Shown: positions 44,813 to 53,970 of the stretch, one piece after another | Layout of the letters: each line of letters starts with the position of its first letter | Position numbering within the stretch: position 1 is the first letter of the stretch | NCBI RefSeq assembly: GCF_014284365.1 | Contig: NZ_JACOGG010000011.1 | Coordinates: forward strand, 62,001 to 126,000 | DNA from: Cognatundibacterium rugosum | Lineage (GTDB): Bacteria > Pseudomonadota > Gammaproteobacteria > Burkholderiales > Burkholderiaceae_D | Reading direction: 5' to 3' | DNA: 64,000 nt | Notes under the pieces: model-generated | What the model saw: only the letters and a program-made list of their open reading frames with translations | What the model was told of the DNA's origin: nothing | Database searches by the model: none | Program-made: the position numbers and the translations under genes

Positions 44813-45631
44813 CTATGCGTCCGGGTCCGGCTTACGCTTTACCATGACTGGCTTGCAGCCAGGTTTATCGCTATTCAGAATGGGATGGGCGCCGGCTTCA
44901 CTCCCGGGATCCCAGGCAGGGGCTTCTATACCTTCAAACACATGCTTTAATTGCTGACCCCAGCGATCCCGTATCATTTGAAAATACGTATTTTTTTCGT
45001 CGATGGTGGTAAAACGCGTGACTTGCAGACTGCCGGTTTCATAGACCAGTAAATCCAGCGGCAGGCCAACAGAAATATTCGAGCGCAAGGTCGAATCCAT
45101 AGAAATTAAGGCACATTTTGCAGCATCATCAAGGCTGGTTTCCGGATTGACCACGCGATCAATAATCGGCTTGCCATATTTGGCTTCACCGATCTGGAAA
45201 TAAGTATTCTCATCGTGCGCCTCAATGAAATTACCCGCCGCGTAGATTTGAAACAGACGGCAACGCTCTCCCTGAATCTGACCGCCGAAAATCATACTGA
45301 CATTGAAATCGATACCAAATCCAGACAGAGATTGGGCATCACGTTCATGCACGCGTTTGACGGTTTCGCCCAGGATTCTGGCCGCTTCATACATATTCGG
45401 TGCATTCCAGATGGTATGCCCACTGGCATCTTCGTACTCAGACAACAGTTCACGTACCGATTGTGAAATGGACAGATTCCCGGCTGTCATCAACACCATC
45501 ATGCGTTCACCTGGTGTTTCAAAAACTGACATTTTGCGAAAGGTGCCGATATGATCGACACCCGCATTGGTTCTGGAATCGGACAAGAAAACCAGCCCGG
45601 CATTGAGGCGCATGCCTACACAGTAAGTCAT
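44813..45631 (-). CDS. Anbu-type proteasome-like peptidase
   Basis: A 272-residue Ntn-hydrolase of the 20S proteasome beta-subunit fold, in the bacterial Anbu branch. MTYCVGMRLNAGLVFLSDSRTNAG gives the precursor Thr2, which becomes the N-terminal nucleophile after Met removal, plus Asp18 and Lys33 (FRKMS) of the catalytic triad. The C-terminal ~30 residues form a basic, proline-rich tail (NSDKPGCKPVMVKRKPDPDA) beyond the core. Anbu proteins form open helical rings and have weak or unproven peptidase activity. It lies downstream of the transglutaminase/alpha-E/ATP-grasp genes after a 230-bp gap. Its substrate is unknown. Confidence 0.92.
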   Translation of the reverse strand: MTYCVGMRLNAGLVFLSDSRTNAGVDHIGTFRKMSVFETPGERMMVLMTAGNLSISQSVRELLSEYEDASGHTIWNAPNMYEAARILGETVKRVHERDAQSLSGFGIDFNVSMIFGGQIQGERCRLFQIYAAGNFIEAHDENTYFQIGEAKYGKPIIDRVVNPETSLDDAAKCALISMDSTLRSNISVGLPLDLLVYETGSLQVTRFTTIDEKNTYFQMIRDRWGQQLKHVFEGIEAPAWDPGSEAGAHPILNSDKPGCKPVMVKRKPDPDA

Positions 45632-45861
45632 AGTTACGGAGCTAATCTGAAAAGAAACCGATTTTAACTCAAGCCAGTCTGGTGGCAGACAATATTTAAT
45701 TCAGTTGTGATAGAAACATGTGACAGCACGGCCTGCTGCATTTGTGCGATTGATCAGGTGATATGTGTACTGCCGCTTAGCAGTCTACATGAGCGGGGGC
45801 TACGTTGAGATCGTCTGAAGATCAGCGCTGACCGGCAGTGACCAGCAGCTATACGTAGCGA

Positions 45862-46671
45862 TCAGCTTGTACTGGTCTGCACGCTGACACTGACAGACAT
45901 GCTTTCGTTCCCACCACCCCGTCTGACGCCACGCACCGGTGATGCGGATTCATAATCGCGACCTATCGCAAGGCGACAATAGGCATCATTCATCAGCCTG
46001 GCATGGGTCACGTCGAGACTGACCCAACCTGCGTAGTCATGCTGCTCAACCCAGACGTCAATCCAGGCATGACTTTCTGCGTGATCGCTGGACTCTGGAT
46101 CGATATAACCTGAGACATAGCGGGCTGGTATGCCCTGTACATGGCAGCAAGCCAAAAATATATGTGCATGATCCTGGCACACGCCGCTGCCCTGAGCCAA
46201 TGCTTCGCTGGCAGTGCTGGTCACGATGGTGCTGCCGGACAGATAGCTGACACGGCTTTGTATCGCGCTGGCCAGTTGCAGTGCCTGTTGCGTGTTGCAG
46301 CGCTCAGTGGGTAGCTGGCTGCGCGCGAAATCCAGCAAGTGCCCACTACTGGCTGTCAGCCGGCTTGGCACGGTAAAGATTAGCGGTGACAGGTCTGCAT
46401 GATCGGCAATTCTTCCCTGAATTGGAGCACGGACTTCAACCACGCCTTGGGCCAGTATGTTGATGTCTGTATGTGCACCGGTTACCACCAATAATTCAGA
46501 CAGATTGTGATAGGCATCCTGAAAGGCTTGCCGCTTACCGGGGCTATTGATTTCCCAATGCAAAATTTTTTGTTGAGCTTCCAGTCTGGGGTGTAGTCGC
46601 AATTGTTGTATGGTGTAGCCTGAGGGCGACGAGTAGTGATAAGTCGTGCGGTGTTGGATGGCGAGTTGCAT
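45862..46671 (-). CDS. transglutaminase-like cysteine peptidase family protein
   Basis: A 269-residue cytoplasmic protein with the N-terminal beta domain found before this transglutaminase type (LAIQHRTTYHYSSPSGYTIQQLRLHPR). The core carries a full triad: Cys165 in GVCQDHAH, His201 in ESHAWIDVW and Asp220 in SLDVTHA. Such proteins can hydrolyse or form amide bonds. ATG 46671 is chosen; the two codons in front (TTG start) lack support. It follows the alpha-E gene by 17 bp. Its neighbours are the alpha-E, ATP-grasp and Anbu genes, the known association for this subfamily. Confidence 0.9.
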   Translation of the reverse strand: MQLAIQHRTTYHYSSPSGYTIQQLRLHPRLEAQQKILHWEINSPGKRQAFQDAYHNLSELLVVTGAHTDINILAQGVVEVRAPIQGRIADHADLSPLIFTVPSRLTASSGHLLDFARSQLPTERCNTQQALQLASAIQSRVSYLSGSTIVTSTASEALAQGSGVCQDHAHIFLACCHVQGIPARYVSGYIDPESSDHAESHAWIDVWVEQHDYAGWVSLDVTHARLMNDAYCRLAIGRDYESASPVRGVRRGGGNESMSVSVSVQTSTS

Positions 46672-46688
46672 GCGCAAGTGTCCGGTCG

Positions 46689-47636
46689 TCAGACGGTGGG
46701 AACCAGAAAATCACGGCTGATCCGGTTTCCAAGTTCAAAAATACGTTCTAAAAAAGTTGTCAGCGTAGCGTGTAATCCAGTTTTCAGGATATCGTCTATA
46801 TTGGCAAATTTCAAATCCGCGTGTAACTTTCCGGCAAATTTTTCGGTGTCGAGCGAAGCGTCATTACGAATTTCAGCCAGACTGGCGATGACTTCGTCCA
46901 TGCAGGCGAGCAGGGAGCGTGGCATATCTGAGCGTAACATGAGTAATTCTGCGACACGCTCAGGTGTAATCACGTCACGGTACACTTTGCGGTAAATTTC
47001 GAAGCCAGATACTGAACGTAGCAGTGCCGCCCAATAGTAAAAATCTCTTTGTATGGGGTCTATACCAGCGACTGCATCTTTGCTCGCATGGAATTTGACA
47101 TCCAGAATGCGTGCCGTATTGTCTGCGCGTTCAAGAAAGGTACCCAGTCGTAGAAAACTGACCGCTTCATCGCGCAACATGGTACCGACAATGACGCCGC
47201 GCGATAAATGTGAGCGGAATTTAACCCATTCAAAAAACTGACTGGGGTCTTTTTCCAGGCTGCCGCGCGCGAGCTTATCCTGCATAGACAGCCAGGTCGC
47301 GTTCTGGGTTTCCCAGACTTCGGTCGTTAAGGTGCCTCGCACAGCACGCGCATTTTCGCGCGCCTCATTCAGGCAGGCTGCGATAGAGGAGGGGTTCATC
47401 GGATCGCGCACCATGAAATCGAGCACGTCACGTTTGCTCAATAATCCATAGTGATGGTCGAAGGCTTCTTGTAATTCTGAAATGCCCAGCATGGCACGCC
47501 AGCCTTGCTCAGCGTCCTGTGCGCTTTGAGGCAGCATGGAAGTCTGAATATTTACATCCAGCATACGGGCAGTGTTTTCGGCACGTTCAGTGTAACGTGC
47601 CATCCAGAATAAATGATCGGCGGTACGGCTCAGCAT
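46689..47636 (-). CDS. alpha-E (DUF403) domain protein
   Basis: A 315-residue, mostly helical protein of the alpha-E family. It starts MLSRTADHLFWMARYTERAENTARMLDV, with the repeated TERAENTARMLDV / LERADNTARILDV motif (second copy ~residue 165) being the family mark. WAALLRSVSGFEIYRKVYRD and LLMLRSDMPRSLLACMDEV are also typical. No catalytic site is known; it always travels with a circularly permuted ATP-grasp protein and is thought to assist it. It lies 12 bp after the ATP-grasp gene. Confidence 0.93.
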   Translation of the reverse strand: MLSRTADHLFWMARYTERAENTARMLDVNIQTSMLPQSAQDAEQGWRAMLGISELQEAFDHHYGLLSKRDVLDFMVRDPMNPSSIAACLNEARENARAVRGTLTTEVWETQNATWLSMQDKLARGSLEKDPSQFFEWVKFRSHLSRGVIVGTMLRDEAVSFLRLGTFLERADNTARILDVKFHASKDAVAGIDPIQRDFYYWAALLRSVSGFEIYRKVYRDVITPERVAELLMLRSDMPRSLLACMDEVIASLAEIRNDASLDTEKFAGKLHADLKFANIDDILKTGLHATLTTFLERIFELGNRISRDFLVPTV

Positions 47637-47648
47637 CTTGTTCTCCCT

Positions 47649-49073
47649 TTATTTTTCCAGTACCCAGGTATCTTTGGTTCCACCGCCCTGCGAGGAATTC
47701 ACTACCAGCGAACCCTCTTGTAAGGCAACCCGGGTCAGACCACCCGGCACCATGGAAATCTGTTTGCCGGAAAGAACAAACGGGCGTAAATCAATATGAC
47801 GTGGTGCGATGCCCTGATCGACAAAAGTCGGACAGGCGGACAGAGCCAGAGTAGGCTGGGCAATGTAGGCTTCAGGTTTTGCCAGAATGCGCTGGCGGAA
47901 TTCTTCGATCTGCTGCTGGCTGGATGCGGGGCCGACTAACATGCCATAGCCGCCTGCACCATGTACTTCCTTGACCACTAGCTGCGGCAAATTTGCCAGT
48001 GTATAGGACAGGTCGGCAGGCTTACGGCACTGATAAGTCGGTACATTATTCAGAATGGCATCTTCAGATAAATAAAAACGTATCATGTCCGGTACAAATG
48101 GGTAGATGGATTTGTCATCTGCCACGCCGGTGCCGATTGCATTGGCCAGACTCACGCGGCCAGCACGATATACCGCCAGTAAGCCTGGTACACCCAGTGT
48201 GGAATCGGCACGGAAGGCCAAAGGATCAAGGAAATCGTCATCGATACGGCGATATATCACATCCACCCGTTTTGGGCCGCGTGTAGTACGCATATACACC
48301 GCATTGTCATTGACGAATAAGTCCTGCCCCTCTACCAGCTCCACACCCATTTGCTGTGCCAAGAAAGCATGCTCAAAGTAAGCGGAGTTATACATGCCAG
48401 GCGTCATGACGACTACCGTCGGGTCATCGACACCGGTTGGCGCTACTGAGCGCAGATTGTCGAGCAGCATATCGGGATAATGGTCGACTGGCGCAACCTT
48501 GTTTTGGGTAAACAGTTCTGTGAACAGACGCATCATCATCTTACGGTCTTCCAGCATGTAAGACACACCGGATGGTACGCGCAGATTATCTTCGAGTACG
48601 TAGAATTCGCCTTCACCAGCACGCACTATATCTACGCCGGCAATGTGCGCATAGATGTCAGACGCGACTTTGATGCCTTGCATTTCGGGGCGGTATTGCG
48701 CGTTCTTATATATCTGTTCGGCTGGTATCACACCCGCCTTGATAATACGTTGCTCATGATAAATGTCATGAATAAACATATTCAAAGCTTGCACCCGTTG
48801 CGCCAGGCCGCGTTGCAATTGGCTCCATTCGTGTGCAGGTATAATGCGTGGGATGATGTCGAAAGGAATTAAACGTTCAGTACCGGCATCATCGCCATAT
48901 ACCGCAAATGTTATGCCGACCCGGCGGAAACTCAGATCTGCTTCGGCACGCTGGCGTTGCAGATGTTCTCCGGTTTGTTCGGCCAGCCATTGCGCATAGC
49001 GCTGATAATGTGCTCGGGTAGACGCTGGGGCACTGTCATCTCCGGCATGCATCTCGTTATAAAATCTGGCCAT
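47649..49073 (-). CDS. circularly permuted ATP-grasp protein (type 2)
   Basis: A 474-residue protein of the DUF404/DUF407 type, predicted to be an amidoligase that forms a peptide-like bond using ATP. Visible marks are RRVGITFAVYGDD, RIIPAHEW, ALNMFIHDIYHEQRI, EGEFYVLEDNLRVPSGVSYMLEDR, the TPGMYNSAYFEHAFLAQQMGVELVEGQDL core, VKEVHGAGGYGMLVGP (ATP-binding Lys and Gly loop), and HIDLRPFVL. The order of the two ATP-grasp halves is reversed relative to standard enzymes. Start ATG 49073 has GGGGAG upstream; the longer frame is an artefact. It is the first gene of the minus-strand set. Confidence 0.93.
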   Translation of the reverse strand: MARFYNEMHAGDDSAPASTRAHYQRYAQWLAEQTGEHLQRQRAEADLSFRRVGITFAVYGDDAGTERLIPFDIIPRIIPAHEWSQLQRGLAQRVQALNMFIHDIYHEQRIIKAGVIPAEQIYKNAQYRPEMQGIKVASDIYAHIAGVDIVRAGEGEFYVLEDNLRVPSGVSYMLEDRKMMMRLFTELFTQNKVAPVDHYPDMLLDNLRSVAPTGVDDPTVVVMTPGMYNSAYFEHAFLAQQMGVELVEGQDLFVNDNAVYMRTTRGPKRVDVIYRRIDDDFLDPLAFRADSTLGVPGLLAVYRAGRVSLANAIGTGVADDKSIYPFVPDMIRFYLSEDAILNNVPTYQCRKPADLSYTLANLPQLVVKEVHGAGGYGMLVGPASSQQQIEEFRQRILAKPEAYIAQPTLALSACPTFVDQGIAPRHIDLRPFVLSGKQISMVPGGLTRVALQEGSLVVNSSQGGGTKDTWVLEK

Positions 49074-49140
49074 TTTTTCTCCCCACAAAGACGCGTTAAA
49101 CGTACTATATCAAGAAGCATGCCAGTTGAGGGTGACGGAC

Positions 49141-51177
49141 TCATGGGCAGCGGATATGGTCGACCAAATCTGTTGTTTGCCGGTCGGGCGCCGGGGTCAG
49201 CAAGCTGACGATGATCATTGTCAGAATGCCGAAAGGAACACCAAAAATACCGGCTGATATAGAAGCAATGTTTCCCCACTGTAATGCTGGGTTGCCACCA
49301 AACAGGGGGTGGGTGTACATCATATAAAAAATGCAGAGACTGAATCCGGCGATCATGCCCGCCACTGCGCCCTGATAATTAGCACGTTTCCAGAATATGC
49401 CCAAAACCAGTGCAGGAAACAGCGTTGACGCGGCCACTGAGAACGCGGCGCCTACCAGCGACAGGATGTCTGCCGGTTTGAGTGAAGCGACATACGCAGC
49501 AATCAATGCTACCACCAGCAAAATCAGTTTTGACATCGTCACGCGTTTTTGTGTAGAGGCAGAGGGATCTACTATTTTGTAATAGATGTCATGCGACAGC
49601 GAATTGGAAATAGTCAGCAATAAGCCATCTGCGGTGGACAGCGCAGCTGCCAGGCCGCCAGCTGCCACCAGCGCAGAGACTACATAGGGAAGACCCGCAA
49701 TTTCCGGTGTTGCTAAAACGATGATGTCACCATCCATCATAATTTCTGCCAGTTGTACGATGCCGTCCTGATTGACATCGTTGATGCTGACCAGTGGATT
49801 GAGCTTATCGATACTTGCCCAGTAAGTGACCCAGGACGGTAGTTTGGAAAATTCACTGCCAACCAGCGAGGTGTAAATATCATATTTGACCAGTATCGCC
49901 AGTGCAGGAATCGTGATGTAGAGCAGCATGATGAAGAATAGTGACCAGAATACCGAGTCGCGTGCTTCAGTCACCGATGGGGTGGTGTAATAGCGCGTCA
50001 GGACATGGGGCAGAGCAGCTGTCCCCATCATCAGGCACAAGACCAGCGCCATAAAGTTATTCCGCTTACTGTCAGATTCTTTCTGATCTTTTGCCGCGTA
50101 GGGTGTGTACTGTGCATAGGCCGTTTGCGACTTGCTGATTAAGGCATTACGCGCATCCAGCCACTGCTGACGTGCCTCATTTTCTGATTTTGGATAGCGA
50201 GCCAGATTTTTACTCGCATTTTTTATTTCTATCAGTGATCCGTTACCACTCTTAAGTTCATCCAGCCTGCGTTGCAACTCATCACGCCCTGCCAGCCAGG
50301 AGGCTGGCAACCGTTCAATCTGACGCTGTAATACGTCAGCACGCTGGCGGTAGATAGTACGTACTTGTTGTTCTTTGTCGCTGTGTGCAAATTCCTGTTC
50401 TTTATGCACCAGCTTTTTCAGAAACTCACCATACGAAATTTGCGGTACCGGATTATCTGCATGTTTGAGCGATAGCCAGCTGACCGGTATCATGAAGGCG
50501 ACGATGATGATGATGTATTGTGCGACCTGAGTCCAGGTAATAGCGCGCATCCCACCCAAAAACGAACATACCAGAATGCTGGCCAGGCCGAGAAAAATAC
50601 CCACTGAAAAATCAACACCGGTAAAACGTGAGGTGATCAGTCCTACGCCATAAATCTGTGCAACCACATAAATAAATGAAATGAAGACGGTGGCCGAAAC
50701 CGCCAGGATACGGACCAGATTATTGTTTTGTGGTCCGGCAAAGCGTGTCCCTAAAAAATCCGCTATGGTGTATTGGCCGAACTTACGGATATAGGGGGCG
50801 ATCAGCATGGCGACTAAACAGAAACCACCGGTCCAGCCTATGATGTAGGCCAGACCATCGAAACCCTGCAGGAATAAACCTCCAGCCAGACTCAGAAAGC
50901 TTGCCGCTGACAACCAGTCGGCGGCGGTAGCCATCCCATTGAAGACCGCCGGCACCCGCCTTCCGGCCACATAGTATTCCGTAATGTCCGAGGTTCTGCT
51001 CACCAGTCCGATACCGGCATAAATCACGATGGTGGCAAACATGAACAGATAACCTATCCAGGCGCGTGGCACACCTTCTTTTTCAAGGATGGCCAGACTA
51101 ATCAGAAATACCAGGAACAAAAAGGTATACCATAGATAATAAAGCGTGAGTTTTTGGGTGAATTTTCCGGGAGCCAT
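49141..51177 (-). CDS. sodium:solute symporter, VC_2705 subfamily
   Basis: A 678-residue secondary transporter of the solute:sodium symporter family, near acetate permeases such as ActP. About 13 membrane helices are visible. RTSDITEYYVAGRRVPAVFNGMATAADWLSAASFLSLAGGLF is the conserved helix 1-2 region with sodium-binding residues, and AAGGLAAALSTADGLLLTISNSLSHDIYYKIV lies in the later helices. A hydrophilic, charged insert at residues ~238-373 interrupts the helices and looks helical; its length is typical of this large subfamily. It starts 4 bp after the small-subunit gene, with AAGGA upstream. Substrate, probably a short-chain organic acid, is inferred from the family only. Confidence 0.9.
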   Translation of the reverse strand: MAPGKFTQKLTLYYLWYTFLFLVFLISLAILEKEGVPRAWIGYLFMFATIVIYAGIGLVSRTSDITEYYVAGRRVPAVFNGMATAADWLSAASFLSLAGGLFLQGFDGLAYIIGWTGGFCLVAMLIAPYIRKFGQYTIADFLGTRFAGPQNNNLVRILAVSATVFISFIYVVAQIYGVGLITSRFTGVDFSVGIFLGLASILVCSFLGGMRAITWTQVAQYIIIIVAFMIPVSWLSLKHADNPVPQISYGEFLKKLVHKEQEFAHSDKEQQVRTIYRQRADVLQRQIERLPASWLAGRDELQRRLDELKSGNGSLIEIKNASKNLARYPKSENEARQQWLDARNALISKSQTAYAQYTPYAAKDQKESDSKRNNFMALVLCLMMGTAALPHVLTRYYTTPSVTEARDSVFWSLFFIMLLYITIPALAILVKYDIYTSLVGSEFSKLPSWVTYWASIDKLNPLVSINDVNQDGIVQLAEIMMDGDIIVLATPEIAGLPYVVSALVAAGGLAAALSTADGLLLTISNSLSHDIYYKIVDPSASTQKRVTMSKLILLVVALIAAYVASLKPADILSLVGAAFSVAASTLFPALVLGIFWKRANYQGAVAGMIAGFSLCIFYMMYTHPLFGGNPALQWGNIASISAGIFGVPFGILTMIIVSLLTPAPDRQTTDLVDHIRCP

Positions 51178-51181
51178 ACAC

Positions 51182-51454
51182 TTAATCCTTACCACAGCGA
51201 TGTGCGATCCAGCGCATGCCAGCGGAGTAAACTGCAAGTATCAGCACGAAACTGAGGGTCAGCCCTTGTGCCAGCATGTAGAACGACAGACTCCATCCAA
51301 AAAAATCAATTGCTGCCAGTTCACGTGCATAAAATAAGGTACCAAAGCTCAGTAAGGCCCATAAAATCAGCAGTAGCACGGTCAGTGCTTTAGTCCGGCG
51401 CCAGTAACGCGTTTTGGCGCTGAGCGTCGCGTGGTGAGAGTCAGCTGACATCAT
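51182..51454 (-). CDS. DUF4212 sodium:solute symporter small subunit
   Basis: A ~90-residue protein with two membrane helices (LTVLLLILWALLSFGTLFYA and LSFYMLAQGLTLSFVLILAVYSAGM), a KTRYWRRTKALTVLLLILW N-terminus, and WIAHRCGKD end. This is the DUF4212/TIGR03647 small subunit that accompanies VC_2705-type symporters. Start codons at 51454 and 51451 both lie inside the end of the histidine kinase gene, so translation is coupled; the overlap is 14 bp or less. Confidence 0.88.
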   Translation of the reverse strand: MMSADSHHATLSAKTRYWRRTKALTVLLLILWALLSFGTLFYARELAAIDFFGWSLSFYMLAQGLTLSFVLILAVYSAGMRWIAHRCGKD

Positions 51455-52961
51455 CAATCAGAGTCTGGGCATGGTTAAGGGGGAATTCAATCCGGAACAG
51501 GCAGCCGGGAAAAGCCGGGTCAGTACAGTCTCTGGCATTCCGTATCGTGACTGTCGCGCTATGTTGTTGTGCAATTTCCCGTACGATAGCGAGCCCTAGT
51601 CCACTGCCTTGTACATTGCTGCCCAGGATGCGGTAGAAACGCTCAAAGACATGTTCCCGTTCGGAAGCCGGGATGCCGGGGCCGTGGTCTTCTACTTCCA
51701 GTACTGCCAGGGCCTGGCTGGCATCAATATCGACTCTGACTGTCACGCTTTTTTCTGAAGGTGTGTAACGAATCGCATTGTCGATCAGATTGCTCAGCAT
51801 TTCCCTGAGCATCAATGGATGGCCAAATATCTGAACAGCTTGTTCACATTGTTCAAAACCCAGATCTATTTTTTTATTGAACGAAGCCGGTATCCATTCT
51901 CTGACTACCTGCATCGCAAACTCATTCAGATTCAGCGGTTCCAGCACCTGTACGGCCGGGCTTTGATTTTCCGCTTTAGCCAGTGCCAGTAATTGATTGA
52001 TCAGTCGGGTTGCGGCTTCGGAGCTGGTCGAGAGCTGCAATAAAGAGCGGTGAATTTCTTCCTGATCGGTTTGCCGCAATGCGAGTTCAGATTGCATACG
52101 CATGCCGGCCAGCGGCGTTTTCATTTGATGTGCTGCATCGGCAATAAAGCGTTTCTGTATCGCGATGGTTTGTGCCAGTCTTTCCAGCATTTCATTGAGC
52201 GAGGCAACCAGTGGTGTGATCTCTTCCGGAACATGGTGAGAATCGATAGGGCTTAAATCATCCGGTCTGCGCGCACGTATGCGTTGCTGTAGCTCTGCCA
52301 GTGGTGACAGGCCGCGACTGAGTGCAAACCAGACCAGTGCAAGTGCAACCGGTAAAATAATAAACTGCGGCAGCACCACCCCTTTGATGATTTCGTTAGC
52401 GAGTACCGCGCGTTTTTCCAGTCCTTCTGCGACTTGTATCAGGATCAGTTTATTTTGATTGGCGGGGCTGGTTTTGATCAGATCGACATAGCTGTATGCG
52501 ATCCGCATTTCGCTACCGTGAAAGTTCAGATTGCGAAATTGTATACTGCCAGCCGGGGCGCGCTCTTCTTCCTGCAGTACAGGAAAATCGGTATCGCCGT
52601 CGATAATGCCGCCTTCCGGTGAGCTGATTTGAAAATAGATATTGTCCAGATCGTCAGCGCGCAGAATATCGCGTGCCGGTTTGGAAAGTTGGGTGATGGC
52701 CTGGCCATCCAGTTCTTTGACTTGCTGCGCCAATACCAGTACCTTGTCTTCTAATGCGCGGTCAAACGGCTGATTCGCGATCGATTTGGCGACCAGATAG
52801 GTGATGGCGATACTCATCGGCCACAGCAGCAGCAGTGGCGCCAGCATCCAGTCCAGGATTTCACCGAACAGGGAGCGCTGTACGGTTTCATTTTCTGGCG
52901 GCAGTAGCGATGTGACTGTTGCCTCATCCTGCTCGGGAAATCGGCTGTGCTCAGAATTCAT
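51441..52961 (-). CDS. sensor histidine kinase (TctE-like)
   Basis: A 506-residue membrane kinase: N-terminal helix (MLAPLLLLWPMSIAITYLVA, ~35-55), a periplasmic sensor domain of ~120 residues, a second helix (FIILPVALALVWFALSRGLSPL), a HAMP-like linker, and the kinase core. KRFIADAAHQMKTPLAGMRMQ has the phospho-His; NLIDNAIRYT, EDHGPGIP and GSGLGLAIVREIA are N, G1 and G2 boxes. The sensor part resembles TctE-like kinases that monitor tricarboxylate or related acids. It overlaps the response regulator by ATGA and runs into the symporter genes, so it probably controls them. Confidence 0.9.
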   Translation of the reverse strand: MNSEHSRFPEQDEATVTSLLPPENETVQRSLFGEILDWMLAPLLLLWPMSIAITYLVAKSIANQPFDRALEDKVLVLAQQVKELDGQAITQLSKPARDILRADDLDNIYFQISSPEGGIIDGDTDFPVLQEEERAPAGSIQFRNLNFHGSEMRIAYSYVDLIKTSPANQNKLILIQVAEGLEKRAVLANEIIKGVVLPQFIILPVALALVWFALSRGLSPLAELQQRIRARRPDDLSPIDSHHVPEEITPLVASLNEMLERLAQTIAIQKRFIADAAHQMKTPLAGMRMQSELALRQTDQEEIHRSLLQLSTSSEAATRLINQLLALAKAENQSPAVQVLEPLNLNEFAMQVVREWIPASFNKKIDLGFEQCEQAVQIFGHPLMLREMLSNLIDNAIRYTPSEKSVTVRVDIDASQALAVLEVEDHGPGIPASEREHVFERFYRILGSNVQGSGLGLAIVREIAQQHSATVTIRNARDCTDPAFPGCLFRIEFPLNHAQTLIDDVS

Positions 52962-53671
52962 GCGGATGCGGGGGGCGGTTCAGCACTGCGTGCAAGCGGG
53001 CCAACATAGAATTTCTCAAGACAATAGCCGAGGCCGCGCACGGTCGCTATCCGCACACCGTCAACTTCAATTTTCTTACGCAGCCGGTGTACATAGACTT
53101 CAATGGCGTTATTGCTGACTTCCTCGCCCCATTCACATAAATGATCGACTAACTGTTCTTTAGAGACCAGTCTTCCAGTGCGTTGCAACAGCACTTCCAG
53201 TAATCCCAGTTCGCGTGCCGACAAGTCCAGCATTTGCTCATGGATGTAAGCAATTCGTCCAACCTGGTCATAGCTGAGCGGACCATGCTTGATGACGGTC
53301 GGCCCGCCGCCCGCGCCACGTCTGGTCAGCGCGCGTACCCGTGCTTCCAGTTCGGATAAGGCAAAGGGCTTGGCCATGTAATCGTCTGCACCGAGGTCCA
53401 GGCCCTTGACCCTTTGTTCGACCGAGTCGGCCGCGGTCAGTATCAATACCGGCAGATGCGAATTTCTGGCGCGCAGCCGGCGTAATACTTCGAGTCCGCT
53501 CATTTTTGGCAGCCCCAAATCGAGTATCAGTAAGTCAAAATCCTGAGTGGATAAGGCGGAGTCCGCTTCCTGCCCGTTGCCTACGCAGTCGGTGGCATAG
53601 CCGGATTGGCGTAAGGAGCGTGTGAGGCCATCGGCCAGCACACTGTCGTCTTCTGCAAGCAAGATACGCAT
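52958..53671 (-). CDS. OmpR-family response regulator (TctD/QseB-like)
   Basis: A 237-residue DNA-binding regulator. The receiver starts MRILLAEDDSVLADGLTRSL, with phospho-Asp in LLILDLGLPKMSG and Lys in YMAKPFALSELEARVRAL. The winged helix follows with LSARELGLLEVLLQRTGRLVSKEQLVDHL and SNNAIEVYVHRLRKKIE. The last ~15 residues (GPLARSAEPPPASA) are a loose tail. It is the first gene of the minus-strand operon RR-HK-DUF4212-symporter. Target sites cannot be stated, but it probably acts on its own promoter in 53672-53850. Confidence 0.92.
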   Translation of the reverse strand: MRILLAEDDSVLADGLTRSLRQSGYATDCVGNGQEADSALSTQDFDLLILDLGLPKMSGLEVLRRLRARNSHLPVLILTAADSVEQRVKGLDLGADDYMAKPFALSELEARVRALTRRGAGGGPTVIKHGPLSYDQVGRIAYIHEQMLDLSARELGLLEVLLQRTGRLVSKEQLVDHLCEWGEEVSNNAIEVYVHRLRKKIEVDGVRIATVRGLGYCLEKFYVGPLARSAEPPPASA

Positions 53672-53970
53672 GATGTTTGAATTGTCCCGGAATTTTTATC
53701 ATTGTCACAGGCGATACACGCGTCGTATTCAACCTGTCTCAGCCCTGCCTGTGATTATCGGCATGTGTACTGGGCTCGCGTTGAGCCAGATACAACTTTA
53801 CCGTAAAAAACCTGGCTTTATCCTGATTTAAGATAGATATTCTGCTATTTCAGAAGAAACTTGTGACACTTTAATGAATGTTGTCTATACAAGTGGAACT
53901 TTCGCAGGTAGGTAGCAACTAAGTGTCTGTGAAATTTCTTCCTGCCTTAACACTTTTAAGAGAAGCCCGA

